In this document: positions 43,010 to 52,359 of the stretch, in pieces
How positions within the stretch are numbered: the stretch's first letter is position 1
Layout: each line of letters opens with the position of its first letter
Source of the DNA: Streptomyces sp. CB02261
Lineage (GTDB): Bacteria > Actinomycetota > Actinomycetes > Streptomycetales > Streptomycetaceae
Length of the DNA stretch: 64,000 nucleotides
Assembly: GCF_001905665.1 (NCBI RefSeq)
Contig: NZ_LIVX01000001.1
Location: 186,001 to 250,000, forward strand
Direction of reading: 5' to 3'
Position numbers and translations under genes: made by a program
The notes under the pieces: model-generated
Seen by the model: the letters and a program-made list of their open reading frames with translations, nothing else
Told to the model about the DNA's origin: nothing
Databases searched by the model: none

Positions 43010-43897
43010 TTAGACGGATCCGGGGAGGATGGTGGGCGGGTGTTCGGGATCCGGAACGCGGTCGCTCCAGCCTCCGTGCACGGACCGTCCCTGCTGCTCG
43101 CGGAAGCGGATGGGGGCGGTGCCGACCCGGCGGGTGAAGAGCCGGGAGAAGTAGGCCGGGTCGTCGTAGCCGACGCGGCGGGCGACGGCGGCGACGGGCA
43201 GTTCGGTGGCGGCGAGGAGTTCCTTGGCGCGGCCGAGGCGGACGGTGAGCAGGTAGTCCTTGGGGCTGCAGCCGGCGGCGCGGCGGACGGCGGTGCGCAG
43301 TTCGGCGGCGGTCATGCCGTGCCGGGTGGCGTGGTCGGCGATGGTGAGGGGCTGGAAGGCGTCGCGGGCGAGGGCGGTGAGGACGGGGTCGCCGTCGGCG
43401 TTGGTGTCGGCGCGGGCGCGGCGCAGGGCGACGAGGAGTTCGTGGACGGCGGCTCCCGTCTCGACTTCGAGGAGGGGGTTGCCGGGGCGGGCGGCGCGGG
43501 CGATCCGGCTGATGGCGGCGCGGGCGGGGGCGGCGTCGGAGAGGGGGACGACGGGCCGGTCGGGCTCGATGTAGCCGAGTTCGGTGTAGGTGGCGGTGGC
43601 GGGTCCGGCGAAGTCGACGAAGGCCTCGTCCCAGCCGGTGCCGGGGTCGGCGCCGTAGTGGTGGGGGACGCCGGGGGTGAGCCAGAGCAGGGCGGGGGCG
43701 GTGACGGTGGCGCGTCGGCCGTCGGCGGACCGGTACCAGCCGCTGCCCGCGGAGACGACGACGGCCACGTGGTGGTCGAGGGTGCGGGGGCCGACGGTGG
43801 GCAGGGTGCCGTGCTGGAGGCCGACGCCGAGGCAGACGAGGCCGAGGCGGTGGTGGACGGGGCTGGGCGTGAAGTAGCGCATCCAGGTGTGGTACAT
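43010..43897 (-). CDS. AraC-family transcriptional regulator
   Basis: A 295-aa regulator. N-terminal cupin-like sensor domain (LGVGLQHGTLPTVGPRTLDHHVAVVVSAGSG), then the C-terminal double helix-turn-helix from TIADHATRHGMTAAELRTAV to ELPVAAVARRVGYDDPAYFSRLFTRRVGTAPIRFRE. The ATG at 43897 has GGAGG upstream. It is divergent from the GH35 beta-galactosidase 96 bp away, so it probably controls that gene in response to a galactoside (inference). The chorismate mutase/asparaginase genes follow closely on the same strand. Confidence 0.93.
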   Translation of the reverse strand: MYHTWMRYFTPSPVHHRLGLVCLGVGLQHGTLPTVGPRTLDHHVAVVVSAGSGWYRSADGRRATVTAPALLWLTPGVPHHYGADPGTGWDEAFVDFAGPATATYTELGYIEPDRPVVPLSDAAPARAAISRIARAARPGNPLLEVETGAAVHELLVALRRARADTNADGDPVLTALARDAFQPLTIADHATRHGMTAAELRTAVRRAAGCSPKDYLLTVRLGRAKELLAATELPVAAVARRVGYDDPAYFSRLFTRRVGTAPIRFREQQGRSVHGGWSDRVPDPEHPPTILPGSV

Positions 43898-43931
43898 GCG
43901 GTGGGCCCCTCCGTGGCGTCCGATCCGTAAG

Positions 43932-43962
43932 GTCCAAACTGCGACGATCTTTGTCCATGGAC
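43932..43962. promoter_or_regulatory. Candidate AraC operator between the AraC regulator and beta-galactosidase
   Basis: GTCCA occurs at 43932-43936 and again at 43953-43957, 21 bp (two helical turns) apart; the second copy is part of the palindrome GTCCATGGAC. Direct repeats on one helix face are typical of AraC-family sites. Candidate only. Confidence 0.4.
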
Positions 43963-43993
43963 CGGTTCGCCGCCAGGGGGTGAGGGTGGCCGT

Positions 43994-45757
43994 ATGAGCA
44001 CGTTCGCTGTGGGTGACGAGGACTTTCTGCTCGACGGGCGGCCGGTGCGGTTGCTGTCGGGGGCGCTGCACTACTTCCGGGTGCACGAGGACCAGTGGGC
44101 GCACCGGCTCGGGATGCTGCGTGCGATGGGCCTCAACTGTGTCGAGACGTACGTCCCCTGGAATCTGTACGCGCCGGAGCCCGGCCGGTACGGGGACGTG
44201 GGGGCGCTCGGCCGGTTCCTGGACGCGGTGGAGCGGGCCGGGATGTGGGCGATCGTGCGCCCGGGGCCGTACATCTGCGCCGAGTGGGAGAACGGCGGGC
44301 TGCCCCACTGGCTGACCGGTCCGCTGGGGCGGCGGGTGCGGACCCTGGACCCGGAGTTCCTGGAGCCGGTGGAGGCGTGGTTCCGGCGGCTGCTGCCGCA
44401 GGTGGTGGAGCGGCAGGTCGACCGGGGCGGGCCGGTGGTCCTGGTCCAGGTGGAGAACGAGTACGGGAGTTACGGCAGCGACCGGGGCTATCTGGAGTGG
44501 TCGGCGGAGCTGTTGCGCGACTGCGGCGTGAGCGTGCCGCTGTTCACCTCGGACGGTCCCGAGGACCACATGCTGACGGGTGGGTCGGTGCCGGGGGTGC
44601 TGGCGACGGCGAACTTCGGTTCGGGGGCGCGGGAGGGGTTCGCGACGCTGCGGCGCCACCAGCCGTCGGGGCCGCTGATGTGCATGGAGTTCTGGTGCGG
44701 CTGGTTCGACCACTGGGGCACGGGGCACGCGGTGCGGGACGCGCGGGACGCGGCGGACGCGCTGCGGGAGGTCCTGGAGTGCGGGGCCTCGGTCAATGTG
44801 TACATGGCGCACGGGGGCACGAACTTCGCGGGCTGGGCGGGCGCGAACCGGGCCGGTGAGCTGCACGACGGGCCGCTGCGGGCGACGGTGACCTCGTACG
44901 ACTACGACGCTCCGGTGGACGAGGCGGGGCGGCCGACGGAGAAGTTCTGGCGTTTCCGCGAGGTGCTCGCGGCGTACGCGGAGGGGCCGCTGCCGGAGGT
45001 CCCCGAGCCGCCGGCGCGGCTGGGGGCGCCGGTCTCCGCCGCGCTCGGCGACTGGGCGCCGCTGGGCCGGGTCCTGGGGGTGCTCGGTGACGAGGAGACG
45101 GTGACGCCGGTGCCGCCGACCTTCGAGGAGCTGGGTGTGGACCGGGGTCTGGTGCGCTACCGGCTGACGGTGCCGGGTCCCCGGCAGCCGTATCCGCTCT
45201 CGGTGACGGGGCTGCGGGACCGGGCGGTGGTGTACGTCGACGGGCTCCCGGCGGGTGTCCTGGACGCCGAGGAGGCGGTGCTCGCCGAGCCGGTGCCGGG
45301 GTCGGCGGTCGTCGATCTGTGGGTGGAGTCGCTGGGCCGGGTCAACTACGGGCCCCGGCTCGGGGAGCCGAAGGGGATCACGGGGGGCGTACGGCACGAG
45401 CGGCAGTATGTGCACGGGGTACGGGCCCGGGGGCTGCGCCTTGACGCCTTCGAGGCGGCGGCGGTGGACAAGGTGCGGTTCGGGTCCGCGGCGGACTCGC
45501 GCGGGCCGGGTCTGTACCGGGGGACGCTGGAGGTCACCGGTGCCGGGGACGCGGTCCTGCGGCTGCCGGGCGCGACCCGGGGCTTCGTGTGGGTGAACGG
45601 TTTCTGTCTGGGCCGGTACTGGGCGGTGGGCCCGCAGGATGCGCTGTTCGTGCCGGGGCCGGTGCTCCGGGAGGGCGCGAACGAGGTGTGGGTGCTGGAG
45701 CTGGAGGGCGGGGCGGGCGAGGCCGTCGTCCTCGACGTCCTGGGGGACGCGCGGTAG
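43994..45757 (+). CDS. GH35 beta-galactosidase
   Basis: A 587-aa family 35 glycoside hydrolase, hydrolysing terminal beta-galactosides. Hallmarks: RLLSGALHYFRVHEDQW, LGMLRAMGLNCVETYVPWNLYAPEPGRY, GPYICAEWENGGLPHWL, catalytic acid/base Glu156 in VENEYGSYG and the nucleophile Glu232 in CMEFWCGWFDHWG. C-terminal beta-domains include FVWVNGFCLGRYW. No signal peptide is visible, so it is cytoplasmic and needs an imported galactoside. Divergent from the AraC regulator. The ATG at 43994 is preceded by AGGGTGG. Confidence 0.95.
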   Translation: MSTFAVGDEDFLLDGRPVRLLSGALHYFRVHEDQWAHRLGMLRAMGLNCVETYVPWNLYAPEPGRYGDVGALGRFLDAVERAGMWAIVRPGPYICAEWENGGLPHWLTGPLGRRVRTLDPEFLEPVEAWFRRLLPQVVERQVDRGGPVVLVQVENEYGSYGSDRGYLEWSAELLRDCGVSVPLFTSDGPEDHMLTGGSVPGVLATANFGSGAREGFATLRRHQPSGPLMCMEFWCGWFDHWGTGHAVRDARDAADALREVLECGASVNVYMAHGGTNFAGWAGANRAGELHDGPLRATVTSYDYDAPVDEAGRPTEKFWRFREVLAAYAEGPLPEVPEPPARLGAPVSAALGDWAPLGRVLGVLGDEETVTPVPPTFEELGVDRGLVRYRLTVPGPRQPYPLSVTGLRDRAVVYVDGLPAGVLDAEEAVLAEPVPGSAVVDLWVESLGRVNYGPRLGEPKGITGGVRHERQYVHGVRARGLRLDAFEAAAVDKVRFGSAADSRGPGLYRGTLEVTGAGDAVLRLPGATRGFVWVNGFCLGRYWAVGPQDALFVPGPVLREGANEVWVLELEGGAGEAVVLDVLGDAR

Positions 45758-45777
45758 AGGGGGAGCGCGCGCATGGA

Positions 45778-45810
45778 GGTGCCCCGGAGCCGAGGCCGCT
45801 CCGGGGCACC
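45778..45810. terminator. Terminator between beta-galactosidase and trypsin
   Basis: GGTGCCCCGGAGC, loop CGAGGCC, GCTCCGGGGCACC: 13-bp perfect stem between convergent genes. Confidence 0.9.
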
Positions 45811-45826
45811 CGTTCACGTGTCGCCG

Positions 45827-46681
<855 letters not shown>

Positions 46682-46773
46682 TTATGGGCAGGGACCAACT
46701 GCCGCCACAAGAAAGGCTTTTCGGCCAGATCCAGTGGCCGGCCCGTACAGTGGGACGGAGAGGGGAAACCGGC

Positions 46774-47658
46774 ATGCCGAACCGCCACGAGGGTGACCGC
46801 GTCGCCCACGGCTTTCCGCACCGCGCCGCGATCGGGGCCTCGCTCACCGCGCTGTACCGACGCCTCTCCCCGGACGGCGTGGACCGCTATCCGGTGAGCG
46901 TCCCGGCCGCCGACGTGGCCTTCGGCGACGACGAGGACCTTCACCTCGGCACCCAGCGGGTGGCCCGCGCCCTCGTCCGGCACCTGAGGCTGCCGGAGGC
47001 CCGCATGGTGGTGAGCTTCCGCTCGATGGAGCACGCGGCCACCGTCGAACTCGCCGCCGGCCCCGAGTACTTCGTGGAACTCAACGACCGTTTTCGGACC
47101 CGTCGCCGGGACATCGGCGCCGCTCTCGCCCACGAGATCACCCATGTTCTGTTGCACCGGCTCGGACTCGGCTTCCCCGATACCGAGGAGAACGAGATCC
47201 TCACCGATGTCGTCACCGCCTATCTGGGTGCCGGATGGCTGCTGCTCGACGCGTACCGGCAGGACGGCGTGGAGAGCCAGAAGCTGGGCTATCTGACGCC
47301 GGAGGAGTTCGGCTACGTCCTCGCCAAGCGGGCCGTGGTCTTCGGCGAGGACCCGTCGCCGTGGTTCACCAGCGCGGTGGCGTACGAGGCGTGGGGACGG
47401 GGCCGGGCGGAGGCGGAGCGGGAGCGGACACCGCCCCCGCTCGCCGGGGCGGGCTGGGCCGAACGCCGGCGGTACGGCAGGGACCGGCGCCGGGGCCGGG
47501 CGGCGCCGGGCGCCCCCTACGCCTTCGAGGGCGGAGCGCCGGCGACGGGCGTGTCGTTCCTCTGCCCGGTCTGCCGCCAGCGCCTGAGGGTCCCGGCGGG
47601 ACGGCCGCTGCGGGCCCGGTGCGGGGTGTGCCGCACGGTCCTGGAGTGCGCGGGCTAG
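46774..47658 (+). CDS. HEXXH putative zinc protease with C-terminal zinc ribbon
   Basis: A 294-aa protein of unknown family. HEITH at residues 120-124 has the zinc-binding HEXXH form, and a downstream acidic cluster (TEENEILTD, Glu138-Glu141) could give the third ligand, as in gluzincins. The C-terminus has CPVC...RCGVC, a four-Cys zinc ribbon. The middle is charged and Arg-rich. No signal peptide, so cytoplasmic. Its ATG at 46774 has GAGGGG upstream. It is divergent from the trypsin gene, and its stop overlaps the convergent GNAT stop by 4 bp. Function unknown. Confidence 0.8.
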   Translation: MPNRHEGDRVAHGFPHRAAIGASLTALYRRLSPDGVDRYPVSVPAADVAFGDDEDLHLGTQRVARALVRHLRLPEARMVVSFRSMEHAATVELAAGPEYFVELNDRFRTRRRDIGAALAHEITHVLLHRLGLGFPDTEENEILTDVVTAYLGAGWLLLDAYRQDGVESQKLGYLTPEEFGYVLAKRAVVFGEDPSPWFTSAVAYEAWGRGRAEAERERTPPPLAGAGWAERRRYGRDRRRGRAAPGAPYAFEGGAPATGVSFLCPVCRQRLRVPAGRPLRARCGVCRTVLECAG

Positions 47659-48122
47659 GGCGTGGGCCCTGGACCGTCCTCGGTCCTCAGGCTCTTGAAG
47701 AAGTAGACGTCCTCGGCGCCGCCCGGGATGCCCGGGACGCGGCCGGTCTCCACGTATCCGTGCCGCCGGTAGAAGTCCGGGGCCTGGAAGGTGAACGAGG
47801 AGACGGTCGCCCGGTCGCAGCCGCGCCGCCGGGCCTCGGCCTCGGCGGCGCGCAGGAGCCGGCTCCCCCAGCCGCCCTTCCGGCTCTCCTCGCGCACCCA
47901 CAGCAGGTCGATCCCGAAGAGCCCGCTCCAGGTCCAGCCGGTGAGCCCGCCGATGAGGTCCCCCCGCTCGTCGACGGCCTTCACCGACAGCTCGCCCTGG
48001 TCCCCGGGGGTGGTTCCGGTGGCCGCGAAGTTGAACGCCTCGAGTCCCTGCTCCAGGAGCTTCGCGAGTGCGGCGTCGCCGTGGCCGACGCTCAGCGCCG
48101 ACTCGTCGTGATCGTGCGTCAT
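47655..48122 (-). CDS. GNAT family N-acetyltransferase
   Basis: A 155-aa GCN5-related acetyltransferase. The acetyl-CoA binding motif A is LLWVREESRKGGWGSRLLRAAEAEARRRGC (Q/RxxGxG/A-type), followed by FYRRHGYVETG. Substrate unknown. The ATG at 48122 (MTHDHDE) is preferred over an upstream ATG because it gives the usual length; the ribosome site is weak. Convergent with the HEXXH gene, overlapping by 4 bp. Confidence 0.9.
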   Translation of the reverse strand: MTHDHDESALSVGHGDAALAKLLEQGLEAFNFAATGTTPGDQGELSVKAVDERGDLIGGLTGWTWSGLFGIDLLWVREESRKGGWGSRLLRAAEAEARRRGCDRATVSSFTFQAPDFYRRHGYVETGRVPGIPGGAEDVYFFKSLRTEDGPGPTP

Positions 48123-48243
48123 GCGAACCGATTCTGACACGGCCACACCCGCGGAACCGGGCGCGGGGACGCGAGGAGCCCCCGCGGGACGGGCCGGGGT
48201 ATCGGATTTGCGCCAGAGCCGGACGGCGGGTCAGGGTCGGCGC

Positions 48244-49713
48244 ATGAGCATGTTGTTCGACGCCATCCGGGACGGGGACGAGGACGGGGCCGTACGAGCC
48301 CTGCGCGACGGGGCCGACCCCGAGTCCCGGGAGGACGGGGAGACCGCCCTGTACCGCGCGGCCGTCGGCGACGAGGCCGGAATCGTACGGGTGCTGCTGG
48401 CCGCCGGGGCGGACCCGGGCCGGGGCAGCGGCGAGGACGGCGGCGACCTGCCGCTCTGCGGGGCGGCCGTCGGCGGGCACACCGAGGTGGCGCGGGCCCT
48501 CCTCGCGGCGGGCGCGGCGGCGGACCAGGAGGAGGCGTACGGCTTCACGGCCCTCGCGTGGGCGCTGCGGCTGGGGCACGCCGACACGGCACGGGCCCTC
48601 CTGGAGTACGGGGCGGACCCGGACCGGCGCGGGCCCGACGGGATCCTCCCGCTCGTCGCCGCCGCCCGGCGCGGCTCCAGCGGCTGCGTCAGGGCGCTCC
48701 TCGACCACGGCGCGACGGCGCGGGAGGCGGCGCTGCGGGAGGCCCGGCGGTGGATCGGCGCCGACATCGCGGCCGAGCTGCGGCGCGGGCTCGTCGCGGG
48801 GAACGAGGGCGGGCAGACGTACGAGGCCGTGGTCCGCCGGGTCCGGGAGGACGGCGGGATCACGGTCGTCGTGGACCTGCTGCGGGAGGACGGCTCCCCC
48901 GGGCGCGGCGACGATCGCCAGACCGGCCACGCGGCCATCGCCACGCTCCTGGAGTCCGCGCTCGGACTGCGCACCTCGCACGAGGAGCTGGCGGCGCGGG
49001 CCCTGCGCTGCGGCGACCCGGAGCTCGACGACTGGACGACGGCGGTGGCCGAACTGGCCGGCCGGGCCGACGAGGAGACCTTCGTGGCGGCTGCCGCGTG
49101 GTGCGCCTACCGCGACCCGCTGCGGCGGGCCCTGGGCGCGCGGGTGCTCGGCGCCCTGCCCGGCTTCGCGCCGAGCGCGGTCCCGGTGCTGCGGCGGCTC
49201 GCGGCGGAGGGGGCGACGCAGGCGCGGGAGCCGGTGCTCTCGGTGGTGTCGGCGCTCGGGGAGTGCGCGGACCCGGCCGCCGTGCCCGAACTCCTCGCGG
49301 CGGCCGGGCACCCCGACGCGGCGGTGCGGCGGGCGGTGGCCGGGGCACTCGCCGGGATCGTGCCGGCCGGGCACGTGGAGGCGCTCGGGGTGCTGCTCGC
49401 GCTGAGCAGGGACGGTGACGCGCGGGTCCGGGACTGGGCGACGCTCGCGCTGGCGGAGCTGCCGGACGACACCCCGCTCGTACGGGAGGGGCTGGCCGAG
49501 CGGCTCGGCGACCCCGATCCGGAGACGGCGGCGGAGGCGGCGCGCGGGCTGGCGATCCGTCAGGACCCGCGCGCCGTGGACGCGCTGGCGTCGGCCCTCG
49601 CGGACGGCGACCCGGAGGGCGCGGCGCGGGAGACGGCACTCGCCGCCCTCGAGTACGTCCACGACCCCCGGGTCAGGACCCGGCTGGAGTGGACGTCACC
49701 GCGCCGCACCTGA
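48244..49713 (+). CDS. Ankyrin-repeat and HEAT-repeat protein
   Basis: A 489-aa all-helical scaffold. Ankyrin units at about residues 1-155 (DGETALYRAAVGDEAGIVRVLLAAGAD, HTEVARALLAAGA, GFTALAWALRLGHADTARALLEYGADP). After a linker, HEAT-like repeats span about 280-480 (AAVPELLAAAGHPDAAVRRAVAGALAG, DARVRDWATLALAELPDD). Both repeat types bind proteins, so it is probably an adaptor; partners are unknown. The ATG at 48244 has a weak ribosome site. It is divergent from the GNAT gene. Confidence 0.88.
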   Translation: MSMLFDAIRDGDEDGAVRALRDGADPESREDGETALYRAAVGDEAGIVRVLLAAGADPGRGSGEDGGDLPLCGAAVGGHTEVARALLAAGAAADQEEAYGFTALAWALRLGHADTARALLEYGADPDRRGPDGILPLVAAARRGSSGCVRALLDHGATAREAALREARRWIGADIAAELRRGLVAGNEGGQTYEAVVRRVREDGGITVVVDLLREDGSPGRGDDRQTGHAAIATLLESALGLRTSHEELAARALRCGDPELDDWTTAVAELAGRADEETFVAAAAWCAYRDPLRRALGARVLGALPGFAPSAVPVLRRLAAEGATQAREPVLSVVSALGECADPAAVPELLAAAGHPDAAVRRAVAGALAGIVPAGHVEALGVLLALSRDGDARVRDWATLALAELPDDTPLVREGLAERLGDPDPETAAEAARGLAIRQDPRAVDALASALADGDPEGAARETALAALEYVHDPRVRTRLEWTSPRRT

Positions 49714-49744
49714 CGGGCCGGGGGCGTACCGCCGGGAGTGGGCA

Positions 49745-49767
49745 GCTCGCGGGCCTGGCCCGCGAGC
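49745..49767. terminator. Terminator between the ankyrin-HEAT gene and the RNase gene
   Basis: GCTCGCGGGC, loop CTG, GCCCGCGAGC: a 10-bp perfect stem between convergent genes. Confidence 0.8.
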
Positions 49768-49795
49768 CTGCGGCCCCGCAGCACCCCGGGACGGC

Positions 49796-50215
49796 TCAGC
49801 AGCCGTGGTCGATCAGGTCGAAGGACGCGTAGTGGTCGGCGGTGTAGTAGTCCTCCGCCGCGTTCCCGGTCACGATCCGGCGGGCGCCGCGGGTGGATTC
49901 GCCCGGGGTCCTGACCGTGTACTCGTGGTAGTAGCCCTGGGCGTGGTCGGGCAGGATCCGCTCCCTGTTCTGGAAGACGTCCCCGTCCTGGCGGTACGGG
50001 AAGGGGCCGCCCGCGTCGATCAGCCGCAGGGTGTCGTGGGCCTGGCTCGGCAGGTCGGAGGAGCAGATGTCGCCGACGGCCGCGGCGCGCGCCGCGAGCG
50101 CGGACACGGGGTCGGCGGGCGCGGGGACGGCGGTGGCGGCGGCGCCGAGGAGGAGGGAGGAGAGGAGGGCGGTGGCGACACCGCCGGCGAGGGTGAACCG
50201 TGGGGGGATGCGCAT
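49796..50215 (-). CDS. Secreted guanyl-specific ribonuclease (RNase Sa family)
   Basis: A 139-aa secreted RNase, very close to RNase Sa of S. aureofaciens from memory. Signal peptide, then mature domain with DGGPFPY-like GGPFPYRQDGDVFQNRERILP, catalytic YYHEYTV (Glu), RGARRI (Arg) and DHYASF (His). The two cysteines (GDICSSDL and the last residue) form the conserved disulphide. It cleaves RNA after guanosine outside the cell. No barstar-like inhibitor gene is next to it. The ATG at 50215 has a ribosome site nearby. Confidence 0.93.
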   Translation of the reverse strand: MRIPPRFTLAGGVATALLSSLLLGAAATAVPAPADPVSALAARAAAVGDICSSDLPSQAHDTLRLIDAGGPFPYRQDGDVFQNRERILPDHAQGYYHEYTVRTPGESTRGARRIVTGNAAEDYYTADHYASFDLIDHGC

Positions 50216-50316
50216 GGCAGCGATGATGATGCGCGTAGACCCCGGCCGGGAAGCCGAACGCCCCTCATCTCGCCGGACGTCGACCGCGTGTTCCCGAAGG
50301 TGCGGATCCCGTGTGC

Positions 50317-50347
50317 ATCGCCGGGGCCCCTTGCGGGCCCCGGCGAT
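50317..50347 (-). terminator. Terminator of the DEAD-box helicase gene
   Basis: ATCGCCGGGGCCC, loop CTTGC, GGGCCCCGGCGAT: a perfect 13-bp stem 24 bp after the helicase stop. Confidence 0.85.
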
Positions 50348-50370
50348 CAGACGTATCGGCCGGGGGCTCG

Positions 50371-52071
50371 TTACGAGTCGGTCGGCCTCGGCCGGGAGCC
50401 GCGGGCACTGCCGGCGCTCCGTGCGCGGCCGGTGCCCGAGGCCTGGCGTCCGGCGCGGCCGGCGGCGGTCGCGGCACCGCGACCGCCGCCGCCGGCGGAG
50501 CCGGAACCCCGGCCCGAGCCGCGTCCCGAACCACCGGTGGTTCCGGCGGCGCGGGTCGTGGATCCGGCGGCGCGGCCCGAGGCCGTGCCCGTGGCCGCGG
50601 AACGCCCGGAGCCGGAGCCGGCCGTGCCGGTGGACCCGCCGGCGGGGGCCGGACGGCGGCGTCGGCGGCTGCCGGAGGCGCCGCCGCTGCCGGAGGCGGT
50701 GGCCTTGCGCGGCGGGGTCGGCTGCGGGGTCTCGATGACGACCGGGACGCCCGAGGGCTCCCGCGCGCCGGTCAGCTCGGCCAGCTGCTCGTCGCTGGAC
50801 TTGATCTGGGCCGTACGGGGGCTGATGCCCGCGTTCGTCATCAGACGGCCCATGTCGCGCTTCTGCTCCGGCAGGACCAGGGTGAAGACGCTGCCGGACT
50901 CACCCGCGCGGGCGGTGCGGCCGCCGCGGTGGAGGTAGTCCTTGTGGTCGGTCGGCGGGTCGACGTTGACGACGAGGTCGAGGTTGTCGACGTGGATGCC
51001 CCGCGCCGCGACGTTCGTCGCCACCAGCGTGGTCACCTGGCCGGTCTTGAACTGGTCCAGGGTCCGGTTGCGCTGCGGCTGCGAACGGCCGCCGTGCAGG
51101 CCGGAGGCCCGTACGCCGTTGGCGAGGAGCCGCTTGACCAGCCGGTCCACGGACCGCTTGGTGTCCATGAAGAGGATCGTCCGGCCGTCGCGGGCCGCGA
51201 TCCGCAGCGTGACGGCCTTCTTGTCGGTCTCGTCGGCCACGTACAGGACGTGGTGCTCCATGGTGGTGACCGCGCCGGCCGAGGGGTCGACGGAGTGCAC
51301 GACCGGGTCGTCGAGGAACATCTTGACGAGCCGGTCGATGTTCCGGTCGAGGGTGGCCGAGAACAGCAGCCGCTGCCCGCCCGGCTCGACCTGCTTCAGC
51401 AGCTTCGTGACCTGCGGCAGGAAGCCCATGTCGGCCATCTGGTCGGCCTCGTCGAGGACGGTGACGGCGACCTGGTCGAGCCGGCAGTCGCCCCGGTCGA
51501 TGAGGTCGTGGAGCCGGCCCGGGGTGGCGATGAGGACCTCGGCGCCGCGCCGCAGCGCGGAGGACTGCCGGCTGATCGACATGCCGCCGACGACCGTGGT
51601 GATCCGCAGCCGGAGCGCGGAGGCGTACGGGGTGAGGGCGTCGGTCACCTGCTGCGCGAGCTCGCGCGTGGGCACCAGGACGAGCGCGAGGGGCGCGGTG
51701 GGCTCGGCGCGGCGGCCCGCGGTGCGGGCGAGGATCGCGAGGCCGAAGGCGAGGGTCTTGCCGGATCCGGTACGCCCCCGGCCGAGCACATCGCGGCCGG
51801 CCAGCGAGTTCGGGAGGGTCGCGGCCTGGATCGGGAACGGCTCCGTGACGCCCTGCTCACCCAGGGTCCGCAGCAGGCCCTCGGGCATGTCGAGGTCGGC
51901 GAAGGCGGCCACCGCGGGCAGCGCGGGCGTCAGGGTCTCCGGCGGCGTGAACTCGCTCGGCGGCGGGGGCGCGGTGGGACGGCGCCCGCCGCGGGAGGCC
52001 TTCGGCTGTGACGTGGACTTCGCCTGGGCGGTGCGGGGGCTGCGCTTGTGAGGGCGTTCGGAGCGGGTCAT
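50371..52071 (-). CDS. DEAD-box RNA helicase with Arg/Gly/Ser-rich tail
   Basis: A 566-aa ATP-dependent RNA helicase. N-terminal basic leader, then Q-motif region FPIQAATLP, Walker A LGRGRTGSGKTLAF, VLIATPGRLHDL, DEAD box VLDEADQMADMGFLPQ, LLFSATLD, TILFMDTKRSV, LVATNVAARGIHVDNLDLV and HRGGRTARAG. A C-terminal tail of about 120 residues is rich in Gly, Arg, Ser and Ala, with RGG-like repeats, and likely binds RNA. The ATG at 52071 has AAAGG upstream. Likely roles are ribosome or mRNA remodelling, perhaps in cold stress. Confidence 0.94.
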   Translation of the reverse strand: MTRSERPHKRSPRTAQAKSTSQPKASRGGRRPTAPPPPSEFTPPETLTPALPAVAAFADLDMPEGLLRTLGEQGVTEPFPIQAATLPNSLAGRDVLGRGRTGSGKTLAFGLAILARTAGRRAEPTAPLALVLVPTRELAQQVTDALTPYASALRLRITTVVGGMSISRQSSALRRGAEVLIATPGRLHDLIDRGDCRLDQVAVTVLDEADQMADMGFLPQVTKLLKQVEPGGQRLLFSATLDRNIDRLVKMFLDDPVVHSVDPSAGAVTTMEHHVLYVADETDKKAVTLRIAARDGRTILFMDTKRSVDRLVKRLLANGVRASGLHGGRSQPQRNRTLDQFKTGQVTTLVATNVAARGIHVDNLDLVVNVDPPTDHKDYLHRGGRTARAGESGSVFTLVLPEQKRDMGRLMTNAGISPRTAQIKSSDEQLAELTGAREPSGVPVVIETPQPTPPRKATASGSGGASGSRRRRRPAPAGGSTGTAGSGSGRSAATGTASGRAAGSTTRAAGTTGGSGRGSGRGSGSAGGGGRGAATAAGRAGRQASGTGRARSAGSARGSRPRPTDS

Positions 52072-52104
52072 GCGTGCCTTTCTGGCCGGTGCTCGCGGCA
52101 CAGG

Positions 52105-52134
52105 CGGGGCCCGCACCTGGCGATGCGGGCCCCG
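52105..52134. promoter_or_regulatory. Strong hairpin in the DEAD-box helicase leader
   Basis: CGGGGCCCGCA, 8-nt loop, TGCGGGCCCCG: a perfect 11-bp stem about 35 nt upstream of the helicase start. It adjoins tandem repeats; it could be an attenuator or a folded leader. Confidence 0.7.
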
Positions 52135-52214
52135 GCTGCTTTACCCGGAACACGCGATACGGGCCCCGGATGTCTCCCGGAACGCGTGGTACGAGCCCCG
52201 GATGTCTCTACCGG
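52130..52214. repeat. Three related 33-nt repeats in the DEAD-box helicase leader
   Basis: On the minus strand three tandem, imperfect copies of a unit containing TTCCGGGAGACATCCGGGGC-type sequence followed by CGTAnCnCGTG occur directly upstream of the hairpin 52105-52134. The third copy merges into the left arm of that hairpin. No coding frame explains the conservation. Confidence 0.7.
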
Positions 52215-52271
52215 AACAATAGTGCGCCCCCGGACCTTCCCGCCCCGCCCGACCGATGCCCGGACGGATCA

Positions 52272-52346
52272 GACCAGGCCGGCGCCCCGCGACGTGGGCG
52301 ACCTCACAGCCGTACGGGCGGCCGGGACGGCGGGCCCGGCCTGGTC
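52272..52346. repeat. Long inverted repeat downstream of the TetR gene
   Basis: GACCAGGCCGG (52272-52282) and CCGGCCTGGTC (52336-52346) are perfect 11-bp arms separated by 53 bp. They may form a terminator-like structure after the TetR gene (stop 52360), but the loop is too long for a classic terminator. Confidence 0.4.
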
Positions 52347-52359
52347 GACAGGACTTCTC

